In this document: in pieces, positions 24,426-34,639 of the stretch
Numbering within the stretch: position 1 is the first letter of the stretch
How the letters are laid out: every line of letters starts with the position of its first letter
Origin: Gavia stellata
Taxonomy: Eukaryota > Chordata > Aves > Gaviiformes > Gaviidae
Direction of reading: 5' to 3'
DNA length: 64,000 nucleotides
NCBI RefSeq assembly: GCF_030936135.1
Contig: NC_082637.1
Location: forward strand, 11,297,001 to 11,361,000
Notes under the pieces: generated by a model
The model's database searches: none
What the model was told of the DNA's origin: nothing
Seen by the model: the letters and a program-made list of their open reading frames with translations, nothing else
Position numbers and translations under genes: made by a program

Positions 24426-24739
24426 CTTTTCCCAAACCAAGCAGAGATTATGGCTGGTCAGCACTGCTGCAGTACCCTGGGCACTGTTATCTCAGCACAG
24501 GTAGCCTGAGCACATGTGCCTGGTGGCAGAGGCACTGCAGTTTGCTCGGGCAGAGGTGAGCTGTGCTGGCTGGGGGGTCTCTTCAGGGCTGGAGGATGTT
24601 AAGTTGGGAGGTAGTACAGCCATCTGGTGTGGCGTTCCCTGTGGGAGGCCACCATGTGTCCATCTCCCTTGCAAGTCTGTGTTCCTGCGGGTACGCCTGG
24701 GGTTGTCCTCCAAAGCATCCATGGTGCACCCGTCACATG

Positions 24740-26430
24740 TGCTCCTCACCAGGGCTCCAGTCTCGGGCTCATAGCAGGGATCCCACGGACAAGGGCCAGG
24801 GAGACCACAGTGGACACAGCGAGGGGGACAGCCTGCGCCATGCCTAAGTCTGGGTCTTCCCTGGATGGGTGAGCTTTGGCAGGATGGGGCAGCCTTGCCA
24901 CAGCACCTCGCTGCTGGGACCCCTGCACCGACACAGGCACAGCCCCTAGCCACAGTTCCAGTCCCTCTGTGCCACGTACATCTTCACGGCTCAAGGGGCT
25001 TCACAGCCATGCAGAGGTCCAAGGGAGCAGACAGACCCCAGCTCCGCAGCGGCTCCTCTCTCTGGGGTCAGGTCCGTGTTGCTCAGACTTTCAGGGGGAC
25101 TGAGGTTCAGCTCTGCCTCACAGGGGTGGCCACGCTGGGGGAAGGAGGGGGGACAGGTGTGGAGCAGAAGGGTAAGTGGTGGCTGGTCTCCTGGGCTGAG
25201 TTAGCAGCCCCGCTGCAGCTGGAGGAACCGCTGCCATGATAGTCAAAGGGCACCAGCTGGGCAAGGGACACAGCGCAGGGCAGGCATATGTGTTGGCCCC
25301 GCAGGGATGCCCCAAGCTGCTGTGTGACCTGCTTTGTCTTAAAGAGGAGCTTAAACTTCAGCAAGGGGACACAGGTGCAGTGTGGCCGCAGGGGACCAGC
25401 CACCACCTGCAGGAATTTGGTCAGTGGCTGGTGCAGCCTTTCCATGGACCACTGCACTGCCCGGGGAAGCTTCACAGCTTTATCTCCAGCTGTTTTCTTG
25501 CTGTGTGCAACCAGAGCTTGCTGCGCACCTCCTGCCTCAACTCCAAGCTTAAGATGACAACAGGCACTGCAGCACGAGGCTGGCTCCCATCCTCGACCGT
25601 GCACAAGCATGGGGTGGCGAAGTCGGTCTGATGGCCATCATCTTCCTTTGGCAGGATCAAAGGTCCTGCTGCAGGTCCTACTGCCTTGCAGGCTGTGTTG
25701 GGAAGGGCTGGGGGAACGATGGACAAACCAGGAGACCTTAGAAACTCCTCCTCAGTCCAGGAGAAGGAGTATCTCACGCACAATGTTCCCCAGTGATGGT
25801 GGCTGGATGGAGGAGCAGACCCCAGTGGGCAGCTCTTCAGCTCCGCTGTCTGCCTTGCAGCCCCAAATCTCTCAGTCCTGAGGAGCTCAGGAGCAATCAG
25901 GACCTTCAGGCACTGGCTGCACCTGGGGTGCCCAACCCGTGTCCCTGTGCCTCTGTGAGCAGGTTGGGAGGGAAGAGTCCAAGTAGTGGTCACTCACAGA
26001 GAGGCCATCATCTTCCTTTGGCAGGATCAAAGCTCATGCTCCTGCCAGTTCTGCTACCAGTCCTTCTGCCTTGTTGGCCAGGCTGGAAAGGACTGGGGGG
26101 GGCGTCCATGGACAAAATGAGAGCACACAGGGACTCCTCCTCCCTCCAAGACAGACGCCCATACAGGCGAATGAGGGTCTCACACAGAGTGCTCCCCAGC
26201 ACTGTCTCCCAGCTGTCACAGGCAAAGCAGCACGGGCCCTCCTGGGCACCGGTCTTGTCTCCCCTCATCCCCACAGAAGCAGCCCCCCCGCAAACGGTGG
26301 CAGGGAACCTGCCAGTCATGGCAGATGGCACCTCTTCCCATGCTAATGAGCCAGCAGGATTTAATTCCTGCCTCCCATTAGCACTCATTAGCGTGTCACT
26401 TGGCCATTCTTCTGCGTCTATCACATCTCT
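24740..26430 (-). pseudogene. Decayed FAM205/SPATA31-like coding region
   Basis: Reading the minus strand, frames 25993-25472, 25610-25107 and 24994-24746 look like one coding sequence broken by single-base losses and stops. The first ends LWLHTARKQLEIKL; the second continues KLPRAVQWSMERL after a one-base shift. A further copy reads LELWLGAVPVSVQGSQQ at about 24961-24911. These fit the repeated SPATA31/FAM205 signature: an H..RK.LE helix followed by a (G)LP..VQ.S segment. In human 9p13, FAM205A (SPATA31F1, testis-expressed, one giant last exon) lies between CCL21 and PHF24 on the CCL21 strand, the same position and strand as here. No N-terminal membrane exon was found. It may be a pseudogene, or a fast-evolving gene with assembly indels. 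The family call rests on motif recall and synteny, not on an alignment. Confidence 0.45.
25632..26216 (-). repeat. Internal direct duplication, period ~370 bp
   Basis: The block beginning GGCCATCATCTTCCTTTGGC at 25632 recurs at 26004, and similarity continues through the 'actcctcctc' and 'tgttccccag'/'tgctccccag' landmarks for about 170-210 bp. The repeats lie inside the FAM205-like region, a family known for tandem internal motifs. Confidence 0.7.
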
Positions 26431-26456
26431 GCCGCTTCTGCTTCAAGACATTAATT
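26340..26456. promoter_or_regulatory. Candidate enhancer: cluster of homeodomain TAAT cores
   Basis: Five TAAT/ATTA cores at 26344, 26362, 26377, 26387 and 26452 within about 110 bp of otherwise GC-rich DNA, including two GCATTAGC-like sites spaced ten bases apart. It may be conserved noncoding DNA. This is inferred from composition only. Confidence 0.3.
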
Positions 26457-26769
26457 CTGGGCTGCTTCTGGGGTGGCTGTCATCCTCCCCCCCTCGCCAG
26501 AAGGCTGCTGCCTCACTGTCCCCCAAACCCTGCATTAAATGGGTCTTAAGAGCAGGCAGGCACAGAGCAGCATGCCCAGCACCCATGGGATGGACGGGTG
26601 GAGCTGGTCTTAACCCCCCAGACCGGGTCTGGACTCAGGGTTCTCCCGCAGTGTCCCCACCTTGCCCAAAATCCCACAGCCCCACCACGGGCACAGAGCT
26701 GCAGGAAGATGCAGCCAGACCTACCGCAGCTTGCTGGGGGACAGAAGTAGGTTACTTTCTGCCGTGCAT

Positions 26770-27300
26770 AGAAATGATATGATGCATATTCATCAGTTAC
26801 AGTTGTGCGGAGATTACAACAGTCGCATAAATTGCAGGTTTAGGGATCATCAGCTGCACTCCATTACTTTCCCAGGGCTTCCTCCCCTGAAATAGAGATG
26901 GAAACTGGAGTCATGCCATGAAAAATAAAGGTCAGTGCTTTAAGTGAAGTCTTAGGAAAATACTGTTTTCTTTACTGTACATTTTTGCACCCCTCAGGTG
27001 AACAATTCAGTGATCATAAGCCTCATCTTATTATTTAAAATTATATTTATCAGTGGTAAGCACTCTCAATACTTTTTCGTTCTTAAAAATCAATCTACCA
27101 AACTCTTCACAGGTACGATGGAAACAAATTGAATTTGAAGCCCAGCCTCACAGTATCAATGCTAAGCAGGTCACTGCATCTGTTTACAAAGGGAAAATAC
27201 TCTTTTGTGCAGCTGCCTTTGAGCATAGCAGAGCCCAGGGAGCCTAAAAGCTTTAAGCAGTGGAGAGGATTTGGGGATCAATGCTCTGCAGTCACCCATG
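26770..27300. other. AT-rich low-CpG island, candidate conserved noncoding element
   Basis: A marked drop in GC content with motif-dense sequence, for example the ATGCATATTCATCAG region at 26782. No open frame or repeat explains it. Whether it is conserved cannot be judged from one sequence. Confidence 0.3.
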
Positions 27301-27375
27301 AAGGCAGGATCCGGGGGCAAATGTGCCCCAGGGCATGCAGTCCTGCTCCATCTCCCCTGTTGAACTGGGCTGTCC

Positions 27376-27470
27376 CAAGCCACTTGTCACCAGCCTGGCC
27401 GTGCCACTGGCTTGAACGTCTGCCCCAGCCACTTGTCACCAGCCTGGCCATGCCACCAGCTCTCCAGCGT
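27376..27470 (+). repeat. Two-copy tandem repeat, ~49-bp period
   Basis: GCCACTTGTCACCAGCCTGG occurs at 27379 and again at 27428, each followed by CC(A/G)TGCCAC. Confidence 0.85.
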
Positions 27471-28379
27471 GTGCCGGCTGGCTCCCTCTGAAGTGACAGC
27501 AGCATGGTAATCACTGCACCCATTGGTGAGACCCTTCTCAGGTGTCAGCAGCCTTAGATACCTCTTAAAATGCAACTCGATAGTTTTTACCCAGTGCATA
27601 GATAGCTGTGACAACCCTCAAAATTATTTGAGTTCCTCTCACCTGCAGGGTACGAAGTTAACGCTGGGGGGAAAATGTGTCACAGTGTCTCTACCCATCC
27701 ACGACAGATGGGTCTCATCCAAAACTTGAATCAGCTGTAGCTAGAAAGGAAAAAAGCCTGAAAAAGCACTGATGTGAGCAGGCTCTGTGCAACACAGAGG
27801 CTGGGCAGTCAGCCCCGGGCAAATACTCATTTCTGCTGTCCACTCCCTTGCAGACACAGAGGGACCTCGCAGAGTTACCCCCTGCACTGTTAGCTGCACG
27901 TAGCAATGACCAACCAAGCTACCGACCACTTGCTTTTTCACGTTTTCAGCTACTGCCGAAGCAGGTTCATCGTTAGCCTGCAAACAGTCCAGCAGACCAA
28001 GTATTACTGCCTTTCAGCTGGGGAGCAGCAGCATAGCAGCACAGAGCGTCTGGAAACATTTCGATATTCTCATATTTTGGGGTATCTGTGACCACAGGTA
28101 AAAACAGGCTTTTTTCAGCCAAGCCTTTCATTAATTTTTCATCCAAAAGAGAGGCTAGTATCTAAGTGTAAAGCTTCTTGCTTCCCCAAATGCCTCATTT
28201 GAACTATACAGGACTCTCAAGAAAGACCATCTATTTCCCAAGCAAGTGCTGTAAGTGCCTTGGGATAACATTGCAGTTCCCTTTTATTGCTCCTGCAGCA
28301 ACCCCTGTATCATCATCTGTATTTTCACATCTCTATCAACAGAGGAAGCTGAGGAATAGCTGCTGTTAGGAGCTATTGG

Positions 28380-28690
28380 AGAATGGCTTCCGTGATCTGT
28401 GCATCCTCACCAGCGCCAACAAGAGGGGAAAATAACGTCCCTCAATCTGCTGGCCACACTCCTCCTAATGTAGCCCAGGATGTGGTGTGCCTTTTTCACA
28501 AGGAGAGTGCTCTCTTGGCTCATATTCAGCCCAGTGCCCACGATAACCCTGGGTCTTTCCCATCAGCACTGCCGCTCTGTGCTCAGCTCCCAGCCTGGGC
28601 TTATTGCACCTCGGTGCTGCACTTTGCATCCCCCTTGCTGAATTTCAGGGGGCCAATGCTCACATTTATCTAATCCCCCTGGACTGAGGC
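28380..28690 (-). mobile_element. Old CR1 LINE fragment (minus)
   Basis: The segment reading 'gtagcccaggatgtggtgtgcctttttcacaaggagag' and 'cagcccagtgcccacgataaccctgggtc' in variant form is the antisense equivalent of the CR1 reverse-transcriptase C-terminal region (compare 'gccaggatgccgttggcctt' at 12.5 kb). It is strongly diverged. Confidence 0.55.
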
Positions 28691-30809
28691 TGTGTCAGGT
28701 GTCAGCCACCCTCATCTAGTGGCACCGGAGACTTTGCTGAAGGCTCATCCTGTGTCAGTGCCCCTGTTGCTGATGGCAAGCCCTGTGTCAGCCCCCCGGT
28801 GCTTCAGTTACTGCTGGCCACCCAACAGCTGTTGAGCTGTTGTTGGCCACCCTCTGAGTCCAGCACAGTTTTCCCTTGGGAAATACCTGCTTGCCCTTTA
28901 CATGCTCGGAAATGGCTTCCGAGAGGTTGTGTTCCATAATGGGTCTCACAGCAATTACCGCACCCTGTACTGATCCATGCCAATTCACGTCTCCCTTTCC
29001 CCCCGAGAGCGCAGAGCCCTTTGACTCCTGGATGGATAATCCCCACCACCAGTCAGTCCTCCTCCTGCAACCATATAGCAATAGAAAACACAGAAAGCAG
29101 AGGTCAGAGACCACGAGATGTGTCTGCACCCCCTTTGCCCTGTCTCACCAGCCCAGGCACTGGGTCCCAGCCAGCCAGCAGTGCCCTAAAATCTCAGGCA
29201 GGATGAACCATCTCCAGCATGGCACGGAGGAAGGCTTTGGGTGATCCCAGCTGCGGCATTTCCGTGCAGGCTGGAGCTTTGCATCCCAGCAGCAGCCTCA
29301 GCTAGTTTTATACAAAGACGTTAACGAAATTCAGGATATCTTGGTTTTGAAAGCACTGCATAATTGCAAGCTGTTATTGTCTGAAACCGCATTTGCAAGA
29401 TGCAATCTCAACAGACAGGCAGTTTGGGGAAAAGAAACACTTGCTCAGTGTGGGATAAGCTCCTGCAGAGCATACAGCCTCGCAATACCCTTGCCAAGCA
29501 AGCATTCACAGGTCGTCTTCTCAGCTGCCCAAGCACCACAGTTTGCAAGCAGAAACCTGCGGGCAACATTCTACCTGAACCCTCCCCTGCCCTTGCCATA
29601 AGCTCAGTCCCATTTCTCTGTATAGCCATGTAGGTTCCTTTGTCACACCATCAGAATCAGGTAGCAAAGCTGACAGTGGCTTGCAAAGGAGCAGGTCTGC
29701 AAGCTCCCCACCCTGAACTGCAACATCCAGAAAGCTCTGGCAAAGCCCCCATGTACCCGTTTCTACCCTGCTCGCAGCCGTGCCGAGACTTTGCAGCCGA
29801 GCAGCCTGTGCCCTTCCATGCAAGCATTTGTGATCCTTCCTAGACTCCTCTTTTGCATCTGCCTTGAAAAGCAGAAGCCTGGGGAATGCTGGGTTTGATT
29901 GGGCATTGGCAAAGCCACAGGCGTGAGTGTTATTTCAGGCAAGCGATTCAGCGAGGGACTAGAGCACCCCAGGAGGAGGACAGGTGGATTTTGTCTTGAG
30001 CTTTGTGGCTATATTTCATCAAAAAACCTCAGCAAGTTTGGGCAGGATCCTACACCTGCACAAGGTCTGATCAGTGGCTGAGTGCTGCTCAGGCAAGGGT
30101 TCAAGTGACAAGTTCAGCCTTGCCCTGCAGGACATCCCTCAGCCCAGAGAGGTGGCCACATGCACTCCCCATCCCTGTCTTTTCACAAATAGAAAATTAA
30201 TTCATACCCCATCACTCATGCACGTCTTCACTCACGCAAACCCACTTTGGATAACTTGCTGGGTCATACAAAGTTTAGGCTCTGCCTTCTTGGTATCACT
30301 TGGCCCTGGGAGCCGGATTTTGAAGTGCATCATTTTTGATGATGCATGGGACAGTCCTGTATGAAGTGTGGCCACAGGCAGGCCACCCGGTCCTTGAGGA
30401 CAAATTGCAGGGAGCATCCACGGACTGACTCCAATTTGGGACATGCCTCCGTCTGGCTTGTACACGAGGGCAGGCAGAACTTTCTGGAGGGGCTGTTCCA
30501 GGTCCTGGGGGAGCCCGAGGGATGAGGATGGCTCAGAGACAGAGAACATCCCTGCCACGAGGTGCAGTGGATGCTGCAAGTCTGCTCTGGTTCAACAAGA
30601 GACCAGCTCATGGGAGAGAGGCCCACCAAGGACATCTAAATACTCTCATGGTGGCCAGCATCCCCTGTCCCTGTCCACTGCTAGTCCCAGGGGAGGGTGG
30701 CAGGGCTGGTGGCCACGCATGGCTCTGCATGGCCCAGCAGCATCAGTGTTAACTGGGCTCTGCCCCAGCCCTGCCGCGAGCGCACACTTGCCTGCAGAGC
30801 TGTGCTTCC

Positions 30810-31010
30810 AGAATGCTCCTTGCAATTACATGCCCTGCCACCATGCAGGTGAGTTATTAATATTTATTAGGCTCAATTATTCATGGCCTCTTTAGGATAC
30901 TGTTGTTTAAGTCCAGCTTGAGATCTCCAGGCTAGCAATCAGAAAAGTTGCTTTCCAAAGGAATTACTGTAAATCAATCCTTTGGAGATATTCCAGACAG
31001 CTGTAAAACT
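30810..31010. promoter_or_regulatory. AT-rich candidate regulatory element
   Basis: Dense TAAT/ATTA and ATTTATTAGG-type sites at about 30850-30885, followed by an AT-rich stretch to 31010, flanked on both sides by GC-rich sequence. Assignment is from composition only. Confidence 0.25.
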
Positions 31011-33579
31011 CACAAACGGAGCTGCCCGGAAAGGAACCTCGCACCCAGCCCTCGGAGGCCCAGAAGTGTTCCACAGGAGCGAGCGATGCTTGAGTGCTCC
31101 TGGGGTGGGGTGCAGGGTGCTGGGACACCACGTCCCCTCTCACCACCACCTGCATGGAGGTCACTCTGGCCATCTCCTTCTGAACCTGCAAGGCATAATG
31201 GTTTGGAGGTTTCTCCCCATCAAAAGAACACCCGGTGAGGATGGAGAACAAACCGTGATATTCACAGCAGAGCAAGCAAAGCAGGCAGCAGCCAGGAGGA
31301 TGCAGCCTGTCCTGGCGGCTGTGACAGGTGATGCCCTTGCTTGTCCCAGCTCCTGGCTGCTGCTTGGTCCATAGTTAGGAAGCCACAGGGAGGGTGCAGG
31401 ATCCAGGAGGGACATCCCAGGGTTGTCCCACCAGGCACACCCCTTGGCACAGGGCATCCCACTGAGACCTGCCAAATTGCTCCATCAAAGCAGGGGCAGC
31501 AGCAGCATACAGCCTGGAGGGGGAGGATTTACCTTCCTGCCCTGTCGATGCCCTCATTTGCGCTGTGGCAAGCTCTGGGTGAGCCCCAGGAGCAGACACC
31601 GAGCACACCAGCCCCCAGGGGTGCACAGGAGGAGGCAGGGGATCTGCCTGCACACCATCTCCAGCAGATGCGAGCTGCCAGGGCCGCACTCTGCCAGCAG
31701 AAAGCCATCTGGACCACTCAGAGATGTTCAGCAAGGCTGATAAGCTGGGGTCTGGCACCACGCTAACTATGCCTGTCGAGCCATCTCACGGCGGCTTGCA
31801 AAGCCCCGGGCAGCACAGAAGATCCCAGCGTTTCCCCAGCAAAACCTGAGCCACACTCCTTGTGCTGACCTCTGCATCTGCTCTCAGCTTGAGGCTCGGA
31901 GCAGTCGCCCCACAGCCCGCGGCCACCTCCAGCAGCTCTCAGCACCATAGAAATGACAGGTGGGACACAGGACTGCCAGGGGACCCACATGCCACTGGAA
32001 GGAACTGTGGGGTGGGCAGGGGACCCCAGGGCATCATGCACGGCACATGTTCCTGCAATCCCAGTGACAAGGGTGTGCAGACAGCCTTTCTGGTGGTGCT
32101 GGTCGATGCTCATTGACCACGATGGGAATCGGGGCATGCGGAGCTCACGTAGACACCTGGGAGGGGAAGAAGAGAGCTCACGCGAGAGAAGCAGCCCTCT
32201 GCCTCCCTCCAGGCCCTTCCCTCGGCAAGGGCTGGTCTCTGGAGAGCTGGGGGCTCTGAGGAGCAGAGCATGGCCAGGGAGGAGGTGCATGGCCAGGAGG
32301 GAGCATGGGGCACGGGGTCTTCTCTGGAGACCAAGAAGCGCCCAAGGAGCAGCCTTGCCCATGGTGATTCATGGCTGAGCCCCATCGCCAGTGTGCAAGA
32401 GGAGGAGGAGCCGGGGTTTGGAGGGAAGCAGTCCTACATGTTGAAGCTCTGGCAGTGAGCAGGCAGAAGGGACTGGCTGCATATCCTCCAAAGCCAGGGC
32501 GATGGCCCTGTGCCACCAGGCTCACACGCCGCTCAGGTGGGTGTCAGAGCCCGGACAGGGGATGCCGGGATGGAGAGGAGCTGGGCAGAGGCACTTGGAT
32601 GCCACAGCAAGTGCCATCCGACAAGACAGGATGCAAAAAGGCTGCGTGTCACCATCAAAATCTGTGTTTCCCTCTATGCCATCCTTCCTCCGACCTGCTC
32701 GCCTCTCTCCCCGTCTCCCCCGCGTCTCTGCAGCAGCCGATGCCTCCTGCCCATGACATAGCCCTCCTTTGACTAAAATCTGCAAAACTGTGCTATGCTC
32801 TGGGCTGTAGCATGGCTCAGCATATAAAATTTTGATCCGTTAAATGGATTTGCAGGGGAAGCTGGGTGAGCGGGAGGGGGAACACACACCCGCCTCCATG
32901 GCCCCTGCCTGGGGCAGCTCCCTGTCCTGCACCATGTTGGTCACTGCCAGAGAGGATGGAGTGGGGCTGGGAGGTGAGGGAGGGCTCATGCCACACGGGT
33001 GCTGGCAAGGAAAAGCAGCCCAGAGCCTCTCTGGTTGGGCAGGAGGTGCTGGAGAGGCCTGACTCAGCCCACAGAAAAGCCAAGGGTGGCAAAGAGATGG
33101 ATTTGGAAGGAGGAGAGAGGAGAGACCAGGGCACAGCTGGGGAGCAGGGGAGACACGCAACCCAGTTGCAGAAAGCAGAGCAGGCATATGCCAGCGGGGA
33201 CCAGTGCTGCCGGGGGTGGGGCTCCTGCCCCATAACCCAGGACGACACCAGGTCAAGGACAAACGTGGGGCAGACCCTCTGAGCTGTAAGATCTGCCCCA
33301 CATCACCCCCCAGCCACCTTTTCTCCCTCCTCCACCGAGCCGCCGCACCAGCTGGCTGCATCACCAGCCTGGCCAGCTCTGGGGACGATGGGGCCCCAGG
33401 GCCAGCACCCACCACCCATCCCCGTGCTTTCTGCCCAGGGGCACAATCTGGACCCCCTTGTCTCACAGCCCTCCCCTCCCCCTGCTGAAGAAACCAAGAC
33501 AATCCTACCACCAACAGTGCCTCAGACAGACTCCAGCAGGCAGGGGCTTTTTCTTTTTCCCCAAAAAGCCTCTGAATGC

Positions 33580-33850
33580 CAGCAAGAGCCATTTTAATCA
33601 GAGCTTTCTGCCCTGCAGGACTCCACGCCGTGTAATGAAAGAGGCGCAGACAGCCCTTTTACTCTCCCCTCCCATCAACCCTCTGTTTGGCCTCCTCTCC
33701 TATTTTAATTCCCCCCCTTCCCGCATTTCAAGCCTGCTTGGTAAATGTTTGAAAGTGATGCTGATGCAGTTGGTATGGCAACGCCAGGCTGGGGCCCTCG
33801 CCTGAAACCCCAAACACACAATTAGCTGATTAAGAGGCGACCACAAGGCA
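33580..33850. promoter_or_regulatory. AT-rich element with an RFX X-box-like site
   Basis: GTTGGTATGGCAAC at 33769-33782 matches 12 of 14 positions of the symmetric RFX X-box GTTGCCATGGCAAC. Nearby are TTTTAAT/TTTTAATTC blocks and ACAATTAGCTGATTAAG at about 33819-33835. RFX sites are typical of ciliary and some immune genes; the target is unknown. Confidence 0.3.
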
Positions 33851-34408
33851 GCGACCTGCTGGGGCTCTGCCGCTCCGTGGGGCTGTCCCCACTCACCCCA
33901 TCGGAGGTGCTCAAGGGTTCCCAAGAGAGGTGAGAGGCATCAGGTGCTGTGATGCAGCCCAGGGAGCACGCACAGCACCTCCTGTGGGTAAAGGACCAGG
34001 TTTCCAGGCTCGGAGAAGTTGGGGACGAGCCTTTGCATGAAGCCTGCTGGTAGGATGCTGCGGCATGGGAATGGAGCTAATGGAGACACCAAAAGCAACA
34101 TGGAGGCTGCTGGACCGGCTTACAAGCACCACATCCCTGTCCAAATAGCAGCACCCAGGAGCCTTGTGTAGCCCCCGGCTTGGGTGCCAGTCACGCCACA
34201 TCCCACCTCCACGGCAGGATGGGACCCAGCCGTGCCCCAGAGGGATGCAATGGTCGGATTCAGCGCTCCTGGCTCACACTCGCCTGGACCCAGCTGGGCT
34301 CTGCATCTGCCTCCAGCCCCAGGGGCTGCCTGCTTGCCCCCAGCCTCCAAAATGGACCATGGCAGTGCCCTCGCCAGCAGGGCAGAGGCATGTGGTCAGG
34401 GTCTGCTG

Positions 34409-34537
34409 TCTCCTCTCCTCTCCTCTCCTCTCCTCTCCTCTCCTCTCCTCTCCTCTCCTCTCCTCTCCTCTCCTCTCCTCTCCTCTCCTCTCCTCTCCTC
34501 TCCTCTCCTCTCCTCTCCTCTCCTCTCCTCTCCTCTC
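34409..34537 (+). repeat. Pentanucleotide microsatellite (TCCTC)n, ~25 copies
   Basis: A pure polypyrimidine run of about 129 bp with no interruption, so probably young and polymorphic. On the minus strand it is pure GA-rich polypurine. Confidence 0.97.
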
Positions 34538-34601
34538 GCACAGCTTTATTGCTCATAAAGCGGCTCAGGAAGGCAGCAATCATCCCCGTGACAGCCCCGG
34601 T

Positions 34602-34622
34602 TAATGAAGTCGGCCTTCATTA
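34602..34622. promoter_or_regulatory. Perfect inverted repeat with TAAT cores
   Basis: TAATGAAG and CTTCATTA form 8-bp perfect arms around a 5-base spacer, immediately after the pentanucleotide repeat. Palindromic TAAT pairs can bind homeodomain dimers. An AATAAAGC signal on the minus strand lies 50 bp to the left. Confidence 0.3.
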
Positions 34623-34639
34623 GGCGTTTCCGTTCCACT

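Larger units (their letters stand above)
28691..34408. other. Intergenic; AT-rich islands but no gene recognised
   Basis: Contains possible noncoding elements at about 30810-31010 and 33580-33850 and many short GC-driven open frames. A hydrophobic minus-strand frame (29129-28788) has one membrane-like stretch but no further support. Confidence 0.45.

Noticed and set aside
28788-29129. Minus-strand frame with a hydrophobic stretch, considered as the membrane exon of the FAM205-like gene
   Set aside because: Only one short hydrophobic run, no splice donor in the right place, and no similarity to the known N-terminal exon that I could see.
34546-34551. AATAAA on the minus strand near 34.5 kb
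   Set aside because: No exon or transcript evidence upstream on that strand; likely chance.
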